The notes: a model not told the origin generated them from the letters alone. DNA of 64,000 nucleotides from Mariniphaga sp. (GCA_010906965.1 JAAFHB010000002.1:1-64000); one strand, 5' to 3'; shown: positions 1 to 12,619, counted from the stretch's first letter. Numbers and translations: made by a program.

Positions 1-985
<985 letters not shown>

Positions 986-1148
986 TTAAATTGTAATAAA
1001 AATTAATGTTGCTGTCGTAATAACAGTTTGATACAAAAAATAGTTTTGAAATCGTTAAACCATACAAATATAAACATTCCGGAAATCATAAACTTGTCAA
1101 ACTCCGGAAAGGCTGTTAAAAAGTGGTTAAATCTTAGAGGCGATGTGA

Positions 1149-1203
1149 AATAATCAGCATGAAAAACCCCGGAAGAATTCCAGGGTTTTTCATGCTGATT
1201 ATT
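1149..1203 (-). terminator. Long perfect hairpin (21-bp stem), probable terminator of the 1253..2560 gene
   Basis: AATAATCAGCATGAAAAACCC (1149-1169) is the exact reverse complement of GGGTTTTTCATGCTGATTATT (1183-1203); located just downstream of the minus-strand gene ending at 1253. Confidence 0.65.
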
Positions 1204-1252
1204 TGGAACGAACATCGAACATCAAATTCCATCTTCGTTAGAGGACGATATT

Positions 1253-2560
1253 TTACATCTTATTCTTTTCAAGTTTCTTTTGAATTTTTTTGATGGCCGT
1301 TTCAATCGGCTTTTCAGGTTCAATTACATTGTATTCTCCCCAAAACTCACGATCTGCAAATCCTGAAATCTCATCGGTCATCACAACACTGGTTTTCATT
1401 CGATCGGCCATTTTCACCGGTTTATCAGCTGTCTTTTCCCAGTCAGTAACTGCCATTTCGATAGTTGATTCATAAACAGTATTGAACAACCGTTTATTCC
1501 AATCTACCTTGAAAGTAATCTGGCCTCTTGAATAGCCATAGTACCATTTGCCGTCTTTTTCGCGGTAATCGATGTGGTAGGCGGCCATTGTAGGATAAAC
1601 TTTGGCACCAGCTGGTTTCTTTTTGATAAACATATCGCTGACCAACATTTTGTTTTCGACATTAAGGTTGAATGTGGCGCTTGTAATAGCCAGACTTTCA
1701 GTATCAATAAATAGTTTTCCAAAATAGAGCGGTTCCGCAATGTGTGAACGTTGTTTGAACGACAGGACGTAAATCAGACGATCGTTAATCTTCGTAATGT
1801 TTTCGAGGCTGAACTCATAATTACCGATCATATCTTCCGTAAAAATCATTTCAGGATTCTTCATAATATCAAGATACAAAGTTGTATATGGCCCTCCCTG
1901 AAGTTTAAATGTCAATGTGTCCAATTTGGTGTAATCGGTGCTTTTCCTGGCTTTGAAGAGTTGAGCAACATCACTTCGCGACGACATGTAAGGCTGTTTA
2001 TGTATTTCGACAACTGCTTCAGAAAGTGACACATAAGTCCTTTTCTTTTTGATTGTTTCACGATAGAAGGCAGACATTAAGGTTTGATCATTGAAATAGT
2101 TCTCTGCCCTCTTATTCATCACTGCACGGATCAGCAACTCGGGATCTTTTGGAAAAACGCGGACCTCATTTAAGGTAATAACCAACAATTCAAGTTCGAT
2201 CTTTGTTTTTTCGGGTTTAAATTCCGAAAGATTCATATTTTTGTTTTTGTACCCAATAAACGATACCGTTACTTTTCCTTCCGTCAGATTTTTAGGAACT
2301 TTAAGCGAAAATTCACCTTCTGAATTTGTGACAGTTGCTACATTCGTTCCATTCAATGTTAATGCAGCAAAAGCAAGAGGTGATCGTGACTCCTGATCTG
2401 TTACCGATCCTTTATACTGGACGTACGTCAGCGTATCGGGCTGGTTTGACTTTGGGATAGCCGGAGAAGCAAGCGCTGCTCTTGAAAATCCCATTACAAT
2501 CAAAATAATAGCTGCTATTATTGTTGATCTTTTAACGAAGAAGAAAGTTTGTGTTTTCAT
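1253..2560 (-). CDS. Carboxypeptidase-like regulatory domain protein (DUF5686-like architecture)
   Basis: N-terminal signal peptide, then YKGSVTDQESRSPLAFAALTLNGTNVATVTNSEGEFSLKVP (CarboxypepD_reg-like). Confidence 0.75.
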   Translation of the reverse strand: MKTQTFFFVKRSTIIAAIILIVMGFSRAALASPAIPKSNQPDTLTYVQYKGSVTDQESRSPLAFAALTLNGTNVATVTNSEGEFSLKVPKNLTEGKVTVSFIGYKNKNMNLSEFKPEKTKIELELLVITLNEVRVFPKDPELLIRAVMNKRAENYFNDQTLMSAFYRETIKKKRTYVSLSEAVVEIHKQPYMSSRSDVAQLFKARKSTDYTKLDTLTFKLQGGPYTTLYLDIMKNPEMIFTEDMIGNYEFSLENITKINDRLIYVLSFKQRSHIAEPLYFGKLFIDTESLAITSATFNLNVENKMLVSDMFIKKKPAGAKVYPTMAAYHIDYREKDGKWYYGYSRGQITFKVDWNKRLFNTVYESTIEMAVTDWEKTADKPVKMADRMKTSVVMTDEISGFADREFWGEYNVIEPEKPIETAIKKIQKKLEKNKM

Positions 2561-2762
2561 GGCTTAAATTTTAAAAAATTGAACTTTATACTCATGAGAC
2601 AGCCAGTCGTTAAAACACCCTTATACAGGAACCCTCTTTTTTAAATAAATGTGGTCAAACATTTAGAATCAGGTTTATTAAACTGCACAAAGACCAAATA
2701 TTCAGAGATTTTAATTATTTTGGCAGTGAAATCTGAGTAAGGTTTTTTTAATTGATAAAATT

Positions 2763-4946
2763 GTGAAGCGAAAGATAATTATTGCACTTTTAATGGCATT
2801 TTCACTTTTTGGCCATGCAGAAGGATCATCAAAAAGGCCAAAAATTGGCCTGGTTCTTTCAGGTGGAGGCGCCAAAGGATTTGCTCACGTTGGTGCGCTT
2901 AAGGTGATTGAGGAGGCTGGAATACCGGTTGATTTTATTACCGGAACTAGTGTCGGCAGTATTGTGGGTGGACTTTATGCCGTTGGTTACGATGCGACCA
3001 TGCTTGAAAATATCATCCAAAGCCAGAATTGGCAGGAGCTATTAAGCAACAGTTTTAAAAGGGAATATACCCCTGCAATTATCAAAGAGGAGCAATCACG
3101 CTATCTTATTTCACTTCCAATAGAAACACGAAAAATCAGTATTCCAATCGGTTTGCTCAACGGACAGAATGTAATGGAATTTTTCACCTATCTTACCTAT
3201 GGCTACCATGATGTAATAGATTTTTCGAAGTTGCCAATTCCATTTGAGTGTATTGCGGCCGATATATCTACGGGCGAAGAGGTCGTTCTAAAAAAAGGAT
3301 GCCTTCCCAAAGCAATCAGGGCAAGTATGGCAGTACCGGCAGCTATTGCAGCTTGCGAGATCGATGGACGGATGCTTGTTGACGGCGGAATTGTGAATAA
3401 TTTTCCGGTCGATCGTTGTCGCGAAATGGGGGCAGATATTATCATTGGCATTGATATACAGGACGAATTATTGACAAAAGATAAAATCAAATCCATTCCT
3501 GATGTGATTTCCCAGTTAACCAGCCTGATGTCGATCGAGCGGAGTGAAAAGAATCGTAAGAATGTCGATATTTTAATAAAACCCGATATATCAGGATATT
3601 CTGCTTCAAGCTTTGATACCGAATCGGCAATCGCTTTGATGAAACGTGGAGAGGAGGCTGCCCGGAAAATATTGCCTCAACTCATCAGGATGCGCGATTC
3701 GCTTGGCATTGTACCCGTAGTAAAAAAGACGCGGGAGTTGCCTGATGAAAACGTAATTGTTAATGTAAGTAAGATAGAAGTTGAAGGAACCGAAAAAACG
3801 AATATCGTTTCTTTTTTGGGCAAAATGGGAATTGGAAAAGACAAGAAGGTTACCTTAGCACATATACGTCAGAGTGTTTCAAGAATTTATGCTGCCGGAA
3901 ATTACGAAAGAGTTGATTTCAGAATATCGGGCGATGCTCAAAAAACAATCTACATAATTGTGAAAGAAAGTTCAACACAACGGTTAAATATTGGTTTGCA
4001 TTACGATACAGATCTTAAAGCTTCAGCGCTTATCAATACAACGGTCTACAGCGACCGCATCAGCGGTTCGAATATCTCACTTGATGCAAAGTTGTCGTCA
4101 TTTCCGATGTTTTCAGCAAGGTATTCGCTCGACAGAGGTTGGAAGCCCGGCTTTACCGGAGCAGGTTCATTTACCGCCGACAGAATATGGGGATACGAAA
4201 ATGGTCGAAAGACATCCGAAATAAATGTTCAGCTGATCAATTTCCAGGTAGCCACCCAAGCTGTTATCTCCGATGCATTTAGAATCTCAATTGGCGCTTC
4301 CCTCGAACATTTTCGATTTGGTACAATTATTGGCACACAAGACTATGCAGCGTTGAAGAATGAAATTTTTTATAATTACTTTGCAAAGTTTAAGCTTGAT
4401 GAATTAGATCATCCTTATTTTCCAACAAATGGTTGGGCAATGGATGGAATCTTTAAACTTGTTACGGACAATGGCTGGACTTACACCGGAAAGTCGCCGG
4501 TAGTAATGACGGGGCTCACGTTTAAAGGAGCGAAACGGATTTCAGATCGACTGACACTCCTCCCGGCGTTTTTCTCACAATTTACACTTGCAACAACCGC
4601 CCCGGTATATTATAAATCATATATTGGTGGTTATCAACGAACTAATTATTTTGGCGTTTACATCCCTTTTGCCGGATTAAGAAGGATGGAACTGGTAGCA
4701 GATAATGTGGTATTGGCGCGTTTAGACCTTCGTTTGCGGTTGTGGCAAAAAGTTTTTGTTTCTGTAAACCCGAACATCGGATTGTATGGTAACAATACCG
4801 CCCCATTTATTGAAGGAAATTTTATGGTAGGTGGAGGTTTTTCTATTGCATACGATAGTATGGTGGGACCAATTGAGTTTAATGTAAGTAGTTCAAATAT
4901 AAACAATAAAGTAACTGCGTTTTTCTCTTTAGGATACTGCTTTTAA
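2763..4946 (+). CDS. Patatin-like phospholipase fused to POTRA/BamA-type beta barrel
   Basis: GLVLSGGGAKGFAHVGAL and GTSVGS (GXSXG) plus DGGIVNNFPVD (catalytic Asp); C-terminal barrel ending in aromatic residue. Confidence 0.92.
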   Translation: MKRKIIIALLMAFSLFGHAEGSSKRPKIGLVLSGGGAKGFAHVGALKVIEEAGIPVDFITGTSVGSIVGGLYAVGYDATMLENIIQSQNWQELLSNSFKREYTPAIIKEEQSRYLISLPIETRKISIPIGLLNGQNVMEFFTYLTYGYHDVIDFSKLPIPFECIAADISTGEEVVLKKGCLPKAIRASMAVPAAIAACEIDGRMLVDGGIVNNFPVDRCREMGADIIIGIDIQDELLTKDKIKSIPDVISQLTSLMSIERSEKNRKNVDILIKPDISGYSASSFDTESAIALMKRGEEAARKILPQLIRMRDSLGIVPVVKKTRELPDENVIVNVSKIEVEGTEKTNIVSFLGKMGIGKDKKVTLAHIRQSVSRIYAAGNYERVDFRISGDAQKTIYIIVKESSTQRLNIGLHYDTDLKASALINTTVYSDRISGSNISLDAKLSSFPMFSARYSLDRGWKPGFTGAGSFTADRIWGYENGRKTSEINVQLINFQVATQAVISDAFRISIGASLEHFRFGTIIGTQDYAALKNEIFYNYFAKFKLDELDHPYFPTNGWAMDGIFKLVTDNGWTYTGKSPVVMTGLTFKGAKRISDRLTLLPAFFSQFTLATTAPVYYKSYIGGYQRTNYFGVYIPFAGLRRMELVADNVVLARLDLRLRLWQKVFVSVNPNIGLYGNNTAPFIEGNFMVGGGFSIAYDSMVGPIEFNVSSSNINNKVTAFFSLGYCF

Positions 4947-4967
4947 GGGAAGCGAAGAGAATGCATC

Positions 4968-6476
4968 GTGAAAAAAGAGAAAATGAGACCGTATAAAAAC
5001 GCACACAGATGTTATAGAATTGGAATGAAGCATTTATTACTTTCGATATTGGGATGCGTCTTCTTCCAGACAATTTTTGCTCAATCCAGATTAGGACTTA
5101 AAGGCAAAGCACTACAAAATGCAGGTTATTCCGCTTATGTTATTGATGCAGTGAATGGCAACGTTTTATACAAGACTTCTCAGGTAAGTCTGGTTCCTGC
5201 CTCAGTAATGAAAATTGTTACCACAGCCACAGCATTAGAAATTTTAGGAGCCGATTTTGCATTCCATACGCAATTAGGTATTTCAGGCAAAGTGAATACA
5301 GAGACCGGTTTATTGGCTGGAAATCTCATTTTCAAAGGTGGTTGCGACCCTGCATTCTACTCCGAATATTTTCCCGAGCATTACAGGGGAACCTATGAAG
5401 CTTGGGCAGAAGCCCTTTCAAAAGCCGGGGTAAAAAGAATTCAGGGCGATTTTATCGTCGATTTGTCTCAAATGAGCGGCTCATCCATACCCGGCGGCTG
5501 GTTATGGGAAGATATTGGGAACTACTATGGCGCAGGCGTTTCGGCACTCACTTATTCCGATAACTACTACAAAATTCATTTTTCCTCCCCTTCGGAGTCT
5601 GGCAAACCGGTAACTATTAATAGAACAGATCCGCAGATCGACAGTTTAAACCTCACGAACAAGGTTGTTTCTTCCGAAGTAAACCGTGATCTGGCATTTA
5701 TTTACGGTGCTCCCGGCTCTTTTTCTCAACTCGTTGAAGGATCAATTCCGGGCGGTCGTTCCGATTTTGTTGTGAAAGCCTCAATGCCCGATCCTGCCCG
5801 AATTGCAGCAAATGAATTCATTAAGATATTGAAATATAACAAAATAGACATATCTGGGAAAGTCCTATTTGTCAATTCCCCAAAAAATGAACCGTTTACA
5901 CTGATCGCAGAAAAAATGTCACCTCCACTTCATGATCTGATCGTCCCGCTTAATAAGGAGAGCATCAATCTGTTTGCCGAACATTTGCTGCGCGAAATTG
6001 GACGTGCCCGAAAAGGGTCTTCTTCATTGGATAAAAGTATTGAAGCAATTAATGAATTTTGGATTGAAAAGGGTGTTTTTCTAAACGGGTATTACCCAAC
6101 TGATGGAAGCGGTCTTTCGCGTTCGAATGGAATTTGTCCGCGCACATTGGTAGAAGTACTTCGCCATATGTATCTTAGCCCAAATCGTGAAAATTTTATC
6201 AACTCGCTCCCAGTAGCCGGGCAAAGCGGAACACTTCAATCGGCTTTTAAAGGGTCGAGACTTGAAAATAACCTAAGGGCGAAAACCGGTTCAATGACAA
6301 GGGTCAGAAGTATGGCCGGAATTTTCACTAATCAAAAAGGTAAAAAGGTGATATTCTCAATTATCACAAATAATTTTGATGGAACACAAGCTTTGGCCGG
6401 ACATTCAATTGAAGATTTTCTGAATGTAATTTATTTGATGGATTCAACCCCAGTTAAAAAACAAGTAGCTCATTGA
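4968..6476 (+). CDS. dacB: D-alanyl-D-alanine carboxypeptidase/endopeptidase (PBP4 family)
   Basis: SxxK motif (PASVMKIVTTA), DGSGLSR, KTGS (RAKTGSMTRVRS); signal peptide. Confidence 0.9.
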   Translation: MKKEKMRPYKNAHRCYRIGMKHLLLSILGCVFFQTIFAQSRLGLKGKALQNAGYSAYVIDAVNGNVLYKTSQVSLVPASVMKIVTTATALEILGADFAFHTQLGISGKVNTETGLLAGNLIFKGGCDPAFYSEYFPEHYRGTYEAWAEALSKAGVKRIQGDFIVDLSQMSGSSIPGGWLWEDIGNYYGAGVSALTYSDNYYKIHFSSPSESGKPVTINRTDPQIDSLNLTNKVVSSEVNRDLAFIYGAPGSFSQLVEGSIPGGRSDFVVKASMPDPARIAANEFIKILKYNKIDISGKVLFVNSPKNEPFTLIAEKMSPPLHDLIVPLNKESINLFAEHLLREIGRARKGSSSLDKSIEAINEFWIEKGVFLNGYYPTDGSGLSRSNGICPRTLVEVLRHMYLSPNRENFINSLPVAGQSGTLQSAFKGSRLENNLRAKTGSMTRVRSMAGIFTNQKGKKVIFSIITNNFDGTQALAGHSIEDFLNVIYLMDSTPVKKQVAH

Positions 6477-6688
6477 ATTTTATTAAAACATTTGGTCATT
6501 TTCTTTTAAAATTCTCAAATATTACCAAAATCGCCATTAAAATATCGAATTGCATTAATTAATTGTAAATTGCTTACGATTTTATTTTGAGATGAAAGTT
6601 TTATTAGTAGTTTTGCCCCGAAGTTTATTGAAAAGCATTAGCCGGAAAATTTGGTTAAACAAAAACAAAAGTTCAATTGTTGTTTTAT

Positions 6689-6696
6689 TAGATTTG
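6689..6696 (+). promoter_or_regulatory. Candidate Bacteroidota -7 promoter element TAGATTTG upstream of ilv leader
   Basis: Matches TAnnTTTG; the -33 element is not convincing. Confidence 0.35.
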
Positions 6697-6710
6697 TATT
6701 TTTAGAAATT

Positions 6711-6776
6711 ATGAAGAATTTAAATTTATATAGCCTTCTACTCGTGGTCATTCTTATTCTCGTCGATAACGGGTGA
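6711..6776 (+). CDS. ilv operon leader peptide MKNLNLYSLLLVVILILVDNG (attenuator)
   Basis: Short ORF with 12 of 21 residues Leu/Val/Ile (7 L, 3 V, 2 I), immediately followed by antiterminator and terminator segments upstream of ilvD. Confidence 0.85.
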   Translation: MKNLNLYSLLLVVILILVDNG

Positions 6777-6842
6777 GGAGGGTTATATATTGTATGATAA
6801 AACATATAAGAGCCTTTCTCGAAATGAGAAAGGCTTTTTTTT
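6732..6842 (+). promoter_or_regulatory. Transcription attenuator RNA (segments 1-4) for the ilv-leu operon
   Basis: Segment 1 AGCCTTCTACTC (6732-6743), 2 GAGGAGGGTT (6775-6784), 3 AGCCTTTCTC (6811-6820), 4 GAGAAAGGCT (6826-6835); 2 can pair with 1 or 3, and 3 pairs perfectly with 4. Confidence 0.82.
6811..6842 (+). terminator. Intrinsic terminator of the ilv attenuator
   Basis: AGCCTTTCTC-gaaat-GAGAAAGGCT followed by a run of T. Confidence 0.92.
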
Positions 6843-6860
6843 AAACAAAACTTTGCCATC

Positions 6861-8693
6861 ATGAAAAATATACTTAGGAGCAATACAACAACAATGGGCC
6901 GCAGGATGGCTGGTGCACGTAGCTTATGGAGAGCAAATGGCATGAAGGAGGAGCAATTTGGTAAACCTTTAATTGCGGTGGTTAACTCCTTTACCCAATT
7001 TGTTCCCGGACACGCTCATCTTCATGAGATTGGGCAAATGGTGAAAAAACTGATTGAAGATGAAGGGTGTTTTGCCGCAGAGTTTAATACAATCGCAATT
7101 GACGACGGTATTGCAATGGGACACGACGGAATGTTATACTCGCTCCCTTCGCGCGACCTGATAGCCGATAGTGTTGAGTACATGATCAATGCGCACAAGG
7201 CAGATGCCATGATCTGCATCTCGAATTGCGATAAGATAACACCCGGAATGCTGATGGCAGCCATGAGACTGAATATTCCATGCATCTTTGTTTCAGGTGG
7301 TCCGATGGAAGCTGGTGTGGTTGCCGATAAAAAATACGACCTGGTCGATGCGATGGTAATGGCAGCCGATCCCTCGGTTGACGAAAAATTACTTTCAGAA
7401 GTTGAGCAAAAAGCCTGTCCCACATGCGGTTCCTGTTCGGGAATGTTCACCGCTAATTCGATGAACTGTTTAACAGAGGCCTTAGGTCTTTCACTTCCTG
7501 GTAACGGCACAATCGTTGCAACGCATTTAAACCGTAAGAAACTGTTCGAAAAAGCGGCCAAACGGTTGGTAGAAATCACCTGGGATTATTACCGTGATGG
7601 AAATGAAAAAGTTTTGCCGCGAAACATCGCGTCGCGCGAAGCATTTATGAACGCCATGACGCTCGATATCGCAATGGGTGGATCGACCAATACTGTATTG
7701 CATTTATTGGCAGTTGCCCACGAAGCCGAAGTCAATTTTACGATGCAGGACATCGACGCACTTTCGCGAAAAGTTCCATGCATTTGTAAAGTGTCGCCTA
7801 ATTCGCATTACCATATTCAGGATGTTAACCGTGCCGGTGGCATCATGGGAATTCTGGGGGAACTCGAAAAAGGAGGATTATTAAATACTTCAGTTTCACG
7901 TGTCACCGATGGAACTTTGGGTGCTGCCATTAACAAATGGGATATCCAAAGAACTTCATCCGACGTTGATGCCCGGAAACTGTATACTTCTGCTCCCGGA
8001 AATATTGGCCGGAACCTGACATTGGGTTCGCAGGATACCTATTATTCTGAATTAGATGTTGACCGGAAGCGAGGGTGCATCCGCGATGTAGAAAATGCCT
8101 ATATGAAAGAGGGTGGTTTGGCGATTCTTTATGGAAATATTGCCGTTGATGGATGTATTGTAAAAACGGCTGGTGTCGATCCATCTGTTTTCCATTTTAA
8201 TGGTGTTGCCCGGGTTTATGAATCACAGGACGACGCATGTGAAGGTATTTTGAAACGTGAGGTGATTCCCGGTGAAGTAGTGATCATCCGTTACGAAGGT
8301 CCCAAAGGTGGTCCGGGCATGCAGGAGATGCTTTACCCAACTTCTTATCTGAAAGCATCTAAGCTTGACAAAGTTTGTGCATTACTAACCGACGGACGAT
8401 TTTCGGGTGGAACTTCAGGACTCTCGATCGGCCACGTATCACCCGAAGCTGCTGCCGGAGGAGCAATTGCGCTTGTAAAAGATGGTGACCGAATTGAGAT
8501 CGATATACCGCAACGCAGAATTGAATTGATGATTTCTAATGAGGAATTTGAAATCCGGAAAAAAGCACAGGATGCACGTGGGAAGATGGCTTATCAACCC
8601 GAAAAAAGAACAAGAATTATCAGCAAAGCACTAAAAGCATATGCAAGCCTTGTTGCCTCGGCAGACAAGGGAGCGGTAAGAGTTATTGAATAA
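6861..8693 (+). CDS. ilvD: Dihydroxy-acid dehydratase
   Basis: [73 protein letters not shown]. Confidence 0.97.
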   Translation: MKNILRSNTTTMGRRMAGARSLWRANGMKEEQFGKPLIAVVNSFTQFVPGHAHLHEIGQMVKKLIEDEGCFAAEFNTIAIDDGIAMGHDGMLYSLPSRDLIADSVEYMINAHKADAMICISNCDKITPGMLMAAMRLNIPCIFVSGGPMEAGVVADKKYDLVDAMVMAADPSVDEKLLSEVEQKACPTCGSCSGMFTANSMNCLTEALGLSLPGNGTIVATHLNRKKLFEKAAKRLVEITWDYYRDGNEKVLPRNIASREAFMNAMTLDIAMGGSTNTVLHLLAVAHEAEVNFTMQDIDALSRKVPCICKVSPNSHYHIQDVNRAGGIMGILGELEKGGLLNTSVSRVTDGTLGAAINKWDIQRTSSDVDARKLYTSAPGNIGRNLTLGSQDTYYSELDVDRKRGCIRDVENAYMKEGGLAILYGNIAVDGCIVKTAGVDPSVFHFNGVARVYESQDDACEGILKREVIPGEVVIIRYEGPKGGPGMQEMLYPTSYLKASKLDKVCALLTDGRFSGGTSGLSIGHVSPEAAAGGAIALVKDGDRIEIDIPQRRIELMISNEEFEIRKKAQDARGKMAYQPEKRTRIISKALKAYASLVASADKGAVRVIE

Positions 8694-8710
8694 TTTAAAA
8701 TCAACTAGTT

Positions 8711-10453
8711 ATGACATCCATATCAAACGACAATATTCTTGATCAGGAGCCGGAAGAAATCACGGGCTCCGAAGCGGTTTGCCGCTCACTGATTGCCGAA
8801 GGTGTTGATACAATCTTTGGATATCCGGGTGGTGCCATTATGCCGGTTTATGATGCGTTACACGATCACCATCATCACCTTAAACATGTTCTTACGCGCC
8901 ATGAGCAGGGAGCCGTTCATGCAGCGCAGGGTTATGCACGCGTTTCAGGCAAAGTAGGGGTTTGTCTGGCGACTTCGGGTCCGGGTGCAACAAATTTAAT
9001 AACAGGCATTGCCGATGCACTTATTGATTCCACGCCACTCGTTTGTATTACCGGGCAAGTTACTTCCGGGTTATTGGGTACCGACGCATTTCAGGAATCG
9101 GATGTGATTGGCATTACAATGCCGGTCACCAAGTGGAATTATCAGATTACCAGTGCAGAAGAGATTCCGGAAGCGATATCGCGCGCATTTTATATTGCGG
9201 CAAGTGGCCGTCCGGGTCCGGTGGTATTAGACATTACGAAGGATGCACAGTTTGCGAAAGTCAAATATTCCTACTCAAAATGCATTAAAATCCGTTCGTA
9301 TGTTCCCGAATATCCTGCTGACAAATTGCTGATAAAGAAAGCTGCCGATTTAATTAACAATGCAAAAAAACCTTTTTTGCTTTACGGTCAGGGTGTGATG
9401 TTATCTGGAGGTGAGAAAGAACTCGTCAGTTTTATTGAAAAAACCGGAATCCCTGCCGCTGGAACTTTGCTGGGATTATCAGCAATTCCTACCGATCATC
9501 CTTTAAATATGGGAATGCTGGGAATGCATGGAAACTACGGACCAAATATTAAAACCAACGAATGTGATGTTTTAATTGCTGTTGGAATGCGATTCGACGA
9601 CCGGGTCACAGGTAGCACATCAACTTATGCAAAACAAGCCAAAGTAATTCATATTGAGATCGATCCGGCAGAAATTGATAAAAATGTCAAAACAGAAGTA
9701 GCACTGATTGGAGATGCAAAACATACTTTAAGATTGCTTTCGAAGTTAGCTAACGAAAAGCAGCACCCGGAATGGATTGCAGAGTTTGAGGATGCTGAAA
9801 ATATTGAAAAACAAAAGGTTATAAATAATGACCTTGCACCGAAAAAACCAGGACTGACAATGGCCGAAGTGGTTCGGATGGTTTCGGACCTCACGGATAA
9901 TAGAGCCATTGTAATCACAGATGTTGGACAAAACCAAATGGCGGCTGCCCGTTATTCAAAATTTGTCGATTCACGCAGTTGGGTAACATCCGGTGGATTA
10001 GGAACTATGGGTTTTGGATTACCTGCAGCGATGGGCGCGAAATTCGGTGCTCCCGATCGCGAAGTCGTGGTCTTTACAGGCGACGGTGGAATGCAGATGA
10101 CTATCCAAGAATTGGGTACGATTGCCCAGGAAAAACTGGCTGTTAAAATTGTGATTCTGAATAATCATTTCCTTGGAATGGTGAGGCAATGGCAAGAACT
10201 GTTCTTCGAAAAACGTTACTCTTTCACCGAAATCCTAAGTCCGGATTTTGTAAAAGTAGCTGATGCTTATGGCATTCCAGGCTGTGCAGTACATAGCCGG
10301 AACGAACTCGAAGGTGCGATGAAGAAAATGATTGATCACGACGGGCCTTATTTGCTCGAAGTGATGATTGAAAAAGAAGACAATATCTTTCCGATGGTTC
10401 CAGCCGGAAAATCGGTTTCGCAAATTATTCTTAGTGCAGACGAACTGAATTAA
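8711..10453 (+). CDS. ilvB: Acetolactate synthase large subunit
   Basis: TPP-dependent: [46 protein letters not shown]. Confidence 0.97.
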   Translation: MTSISNDNILDQEPEEITGSEAVCRSLIAEGVDTIFGYPGGAIMPVYDALHDHHHHLKHVLTRHEQGAVHAAQGYARVSGKVGVCLATSGPGATNLITGIADALIDSTPLVCITGQVTSGLLGTDAFQESDVIGITMPVTKWNYQITSAEEIPEAISRAFYIAASGRPGPVVLDITKDAQFAKVKYSYSKCIKIRSYVPEYPADKLLIKKAADLINNAKKPFLLYGQGVMLSGGEKELVSFIEKTGIPAAGTLLGLSAIPTDHPLNMGMLGMHGNYGPNIKTNECDVLIAVGMRFDDRVTGSTSTYAKQAKVIHIEIDPAEIDKNVKTEVALIGDAKHTLRLLSKLANEKQHPEWIAEFEDAENIEKQKVINNDLAPKKPGLTMAEVVRMVSDLTDNRAIVITDVGQNQMAAARYSKFVDSRSWVTSGGLGTMGFGLPAAMGAKFGAPDREVVVFTGDGGMQMTIQELGTIAQEKLAVKIVILNNHFLGMVRQWQELFFEKRYSFTEILSPDFVKVADAYGIPGCAVHSRNELEGAMKKMIDHDGPYLLEVMIEKEDNIFPMVPAGKSVSQIILSADELN

Positions 10454-10463
10454 AATCAATAAG

Positions 10464-11021
10464 ATGAAACAGGAATATATCATAACAGCCTACAGCGAAA
10501 ATCACATTGGTTTGCTGAACCGGATAACCATCATTTTTACACGGCGCAAAGTAAATATCGAAAGCCTCACAGTCTCCGAATCTGCACTGCAAGGGATCAG
10601 CAAATTTACGATTGTTGTCAACGAAGAGAAAGAGAAGGTGGTCAATATTGTCAAGCAGATCGACAAGCAGATTGAGGTGTTGAAAGCTTTCTATTACACC
10701 AATGATGAGATGATTTTCCAGGAAATCGCCCTCTATAAAGTTCCAACTACTGCATTGATGGAGAGCGATCAGATCGAAAAACTGATTAGAAAGCACAATG
10801 CCCGGATATTGGAGATCACGCACGAATATACTGTAATCGAAAAGACGGGTCATAAAGAAGAAACACAGGAACTTTTCGAAGGATTGAACTCTTTCGGCGT
10901 TTTACAGTTTATACGATCGGGAAGAGTGGCAATTACCCGCTCCCCAATCGAAAAATTATCGGTATTTCTGAAAGAACGGGATTCTCTTTTCGAAAAACTG
11001 GAAGCAAAGAAAAAAGTATAA
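10464..11021 (+). CDS. ilvN: Acetolactate synthase small subunit (ACT domain)
   Basis: YIITAYSENHIGLLNRITIIFTRRKVNIESLTVSES; adjacent to ilvB. Confidence 0.93.
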   Translation: MKQEYIITAYSENHIGLLNRITIIFTRRKVNIESLTVSESALQGISKFTIVVNEEKEKVVNIVKQIDKQIEVLKAFYYTNDEMIFQEIALYKVPTTALMESDQIEKLIRKHNARILEITHEYTVIEKTGHKEETQELFEGLNSFGVLQFIRSGRVAITRSPIEKLSVFLKERDSLFEKLEAKKKV

Positions 11022-11053
11022 TCGCCTGAAATTTTTAAATAAAAATAATAGTT

Positions 11054-12574
11054 ATGGATAATAATCGCGTATATATTTTCGACACAACACTGCGTGATGG
11101 CGAGCAGGTTCCTGGATGTCAACTGAATACAATCGAGAAGGTTGAAGTTGCCAAAGTTCTTGAGCAATTGGGTGTTGATGTTATCGAAGCAGGATTTCCA
11201 ATCTCAAGCCCCGGTGATTTTAAATCGGTTGTCGAAATCTCGAAAGCGGTAACATGGCCGACAATCTGCGCGCTTACCCGTGCAGTCGAAAAAGATATTG
11301 ATGTAGCTGCCGAATCGCTGAAATACGCCAAACATGGCCGTATTCATACTGGGATCGGCACCTCACCCTATCATATCCAGTACAAACTGAATTCGAATCC
11401 CGACGAAATTCTTGCGAGAGCTGTTGCCGCTGTAAAATATGCAAAAAAATATGTCGAGGATGTTGAGTTCTATGCCGAAGATGCGGGTCGTTCCGATAAT
11501 GTTTACCTGGCAAGGGTCATCGAGGCGGTCATCAAAGCGGGTGCAACGGTTGTAAATATTCCGGATACAACAGGATATTGTTTGCCCAGCGAATTTGGAG
11601 AGAAGATCAAATTCCTGATCGACAATGTTCCGAATATCCACAAAGCGATCATTTCCACGCACTGCCACAACGATTTGGGGATGGCGACTGCCAACTCAAT
11701 TGCCGGTGTGATGAATGGCGCACGCCAGGTAGAAGTGACAATTAACGGAATTGGTGAACGTGCTGGAAATACAGCACTTGAAGAAGTGGTAATGATCCTC
11801 CGTTCCCACAAAGAGTTGAATCTTTATACGAATGTCAACTCAAAAAATATTTACAAGACAAGTCGCCTGATTTCAAGTCTGATGAATATGCCGGTTCAAC
11901 CCAATAAAGCCATTGTGGGAAGAAATGCATTCTCTCATTCAAGTGGTATCCATCAGGATGGCGTTTTGAAAAACCGTGAAAACTACGAAATCATCGATCC
12001 TGTTGAAGTTGGTATCAGCGAATCTTCGATTGTTCTGACTGCGAGAAGTGGCCGCGCCGCATTAAAGCACCGGCTTGATTTACTTGGAATCACACTTGAA
12101 AAAGAAAAGCTTGACGAAGTTTACGAGGAATTCCTGCTGTTGGCCGATAAGAAGAAAGACATAAAAGAAGACGATCTGCTGATGCTTGTGGGCGAGAAGG
12201 TAAAAAGCGAGCACCGCATTAAACTCGACTTTCTGCAAGTGGTCACCGGGAAGAACATGGTTCCGATGGCAACAATCAGGCTCGATATTGCTGGTGAAAA
12301 ATTCACAGCCACAGAGTCTGGAAATGGGCCGGTTGATGCAGCCATCAAAGCGGTGAAATGTATTATTCACCGGAAAGTTACGTTACAGGAGTTTTTGATC
12401 CAGGCCATTAATAAAGGAAGCGACGACATTGGTAAAGTTCATATGCAGGTTGAGTACGATGAGAACATCTACAACGGGTTTGGCGCAAATACCGATATTA
12501 TAACTGCTTCAGTTGAGGCTTTTATCGATGCTATTAATAAGATCGGAAACGCAGAAATAGCTGCTGCTAAATGA
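11054..12574 (+). CDS. leuA: 2-isopropylmalate synthase
   Basis: [70 protein letters not shown]. Confidence 0.95.
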   Translation: MDNNRVYIFDTTLRDGEQVPGCQLNTIEKVEVAKVLEQLGVDVIEAGFPISSPGDFKSVVEISKAVTWPTICALTRAVEKDIDVAAESLKYAKHGRIHTGIGTSPYHIQYKLNSNPDEILARAVAAVKYAKKYVEDVEFYAEDAGRSDNVYLARVIEAVIKAGATVVNIPDTTGYCLPSEFGEKIKFLIDNVPNIHKAIISTHCHNDLGMATANSIAGVMNGARQVEVTINGIGERAGNTALEEVVMILRSHKELNLYTNVNSKNIYKTSRLISSLMNMPVQPNKAIVGRNAFSHSSGIHQDGVLKNRENYEIIDPVEVGISESSIVLTARSGRAALKHRLDLLGITLEKEKLDEVYEEFLLLADKKKDIKEDDLLMLVGEKVKSEHRIKLDFLQVVTGKNMVPMATIRLDIAGEKFTATESGNGPVDAAIKAVKCIIHRKVTLQEFLIQAINKGSDDIGKVHMQVEYDENIYNGFGANTDIITASVEAFIDAINKIGNAEIAAAK

Positions 12575-12619
12575 ACAATTGCCAATTTTGAATTGTAATA
12601 ATTCAGTAATAAAAAAAAT

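Noticed and set aside
1003-1215. 70-aa ORF upstream of eno
   Set aside because: Lies across the long hairpin and AT-rich intergenic DNA; no recognisable family
6638-6943. 101-aa minus-strand ORF over the ilv leader
   Set aside because: Covers the attenuator and start of ilvD on the wrong strand; the leader peptide plus terminator is the better explanation
7022-7579. 185-aa antisense ORF inside ilvD
   Set aside because: Fully overlaps a confidently identified gene; low-complexity serine/isoleucine-rich composition typical of antisense reading frames
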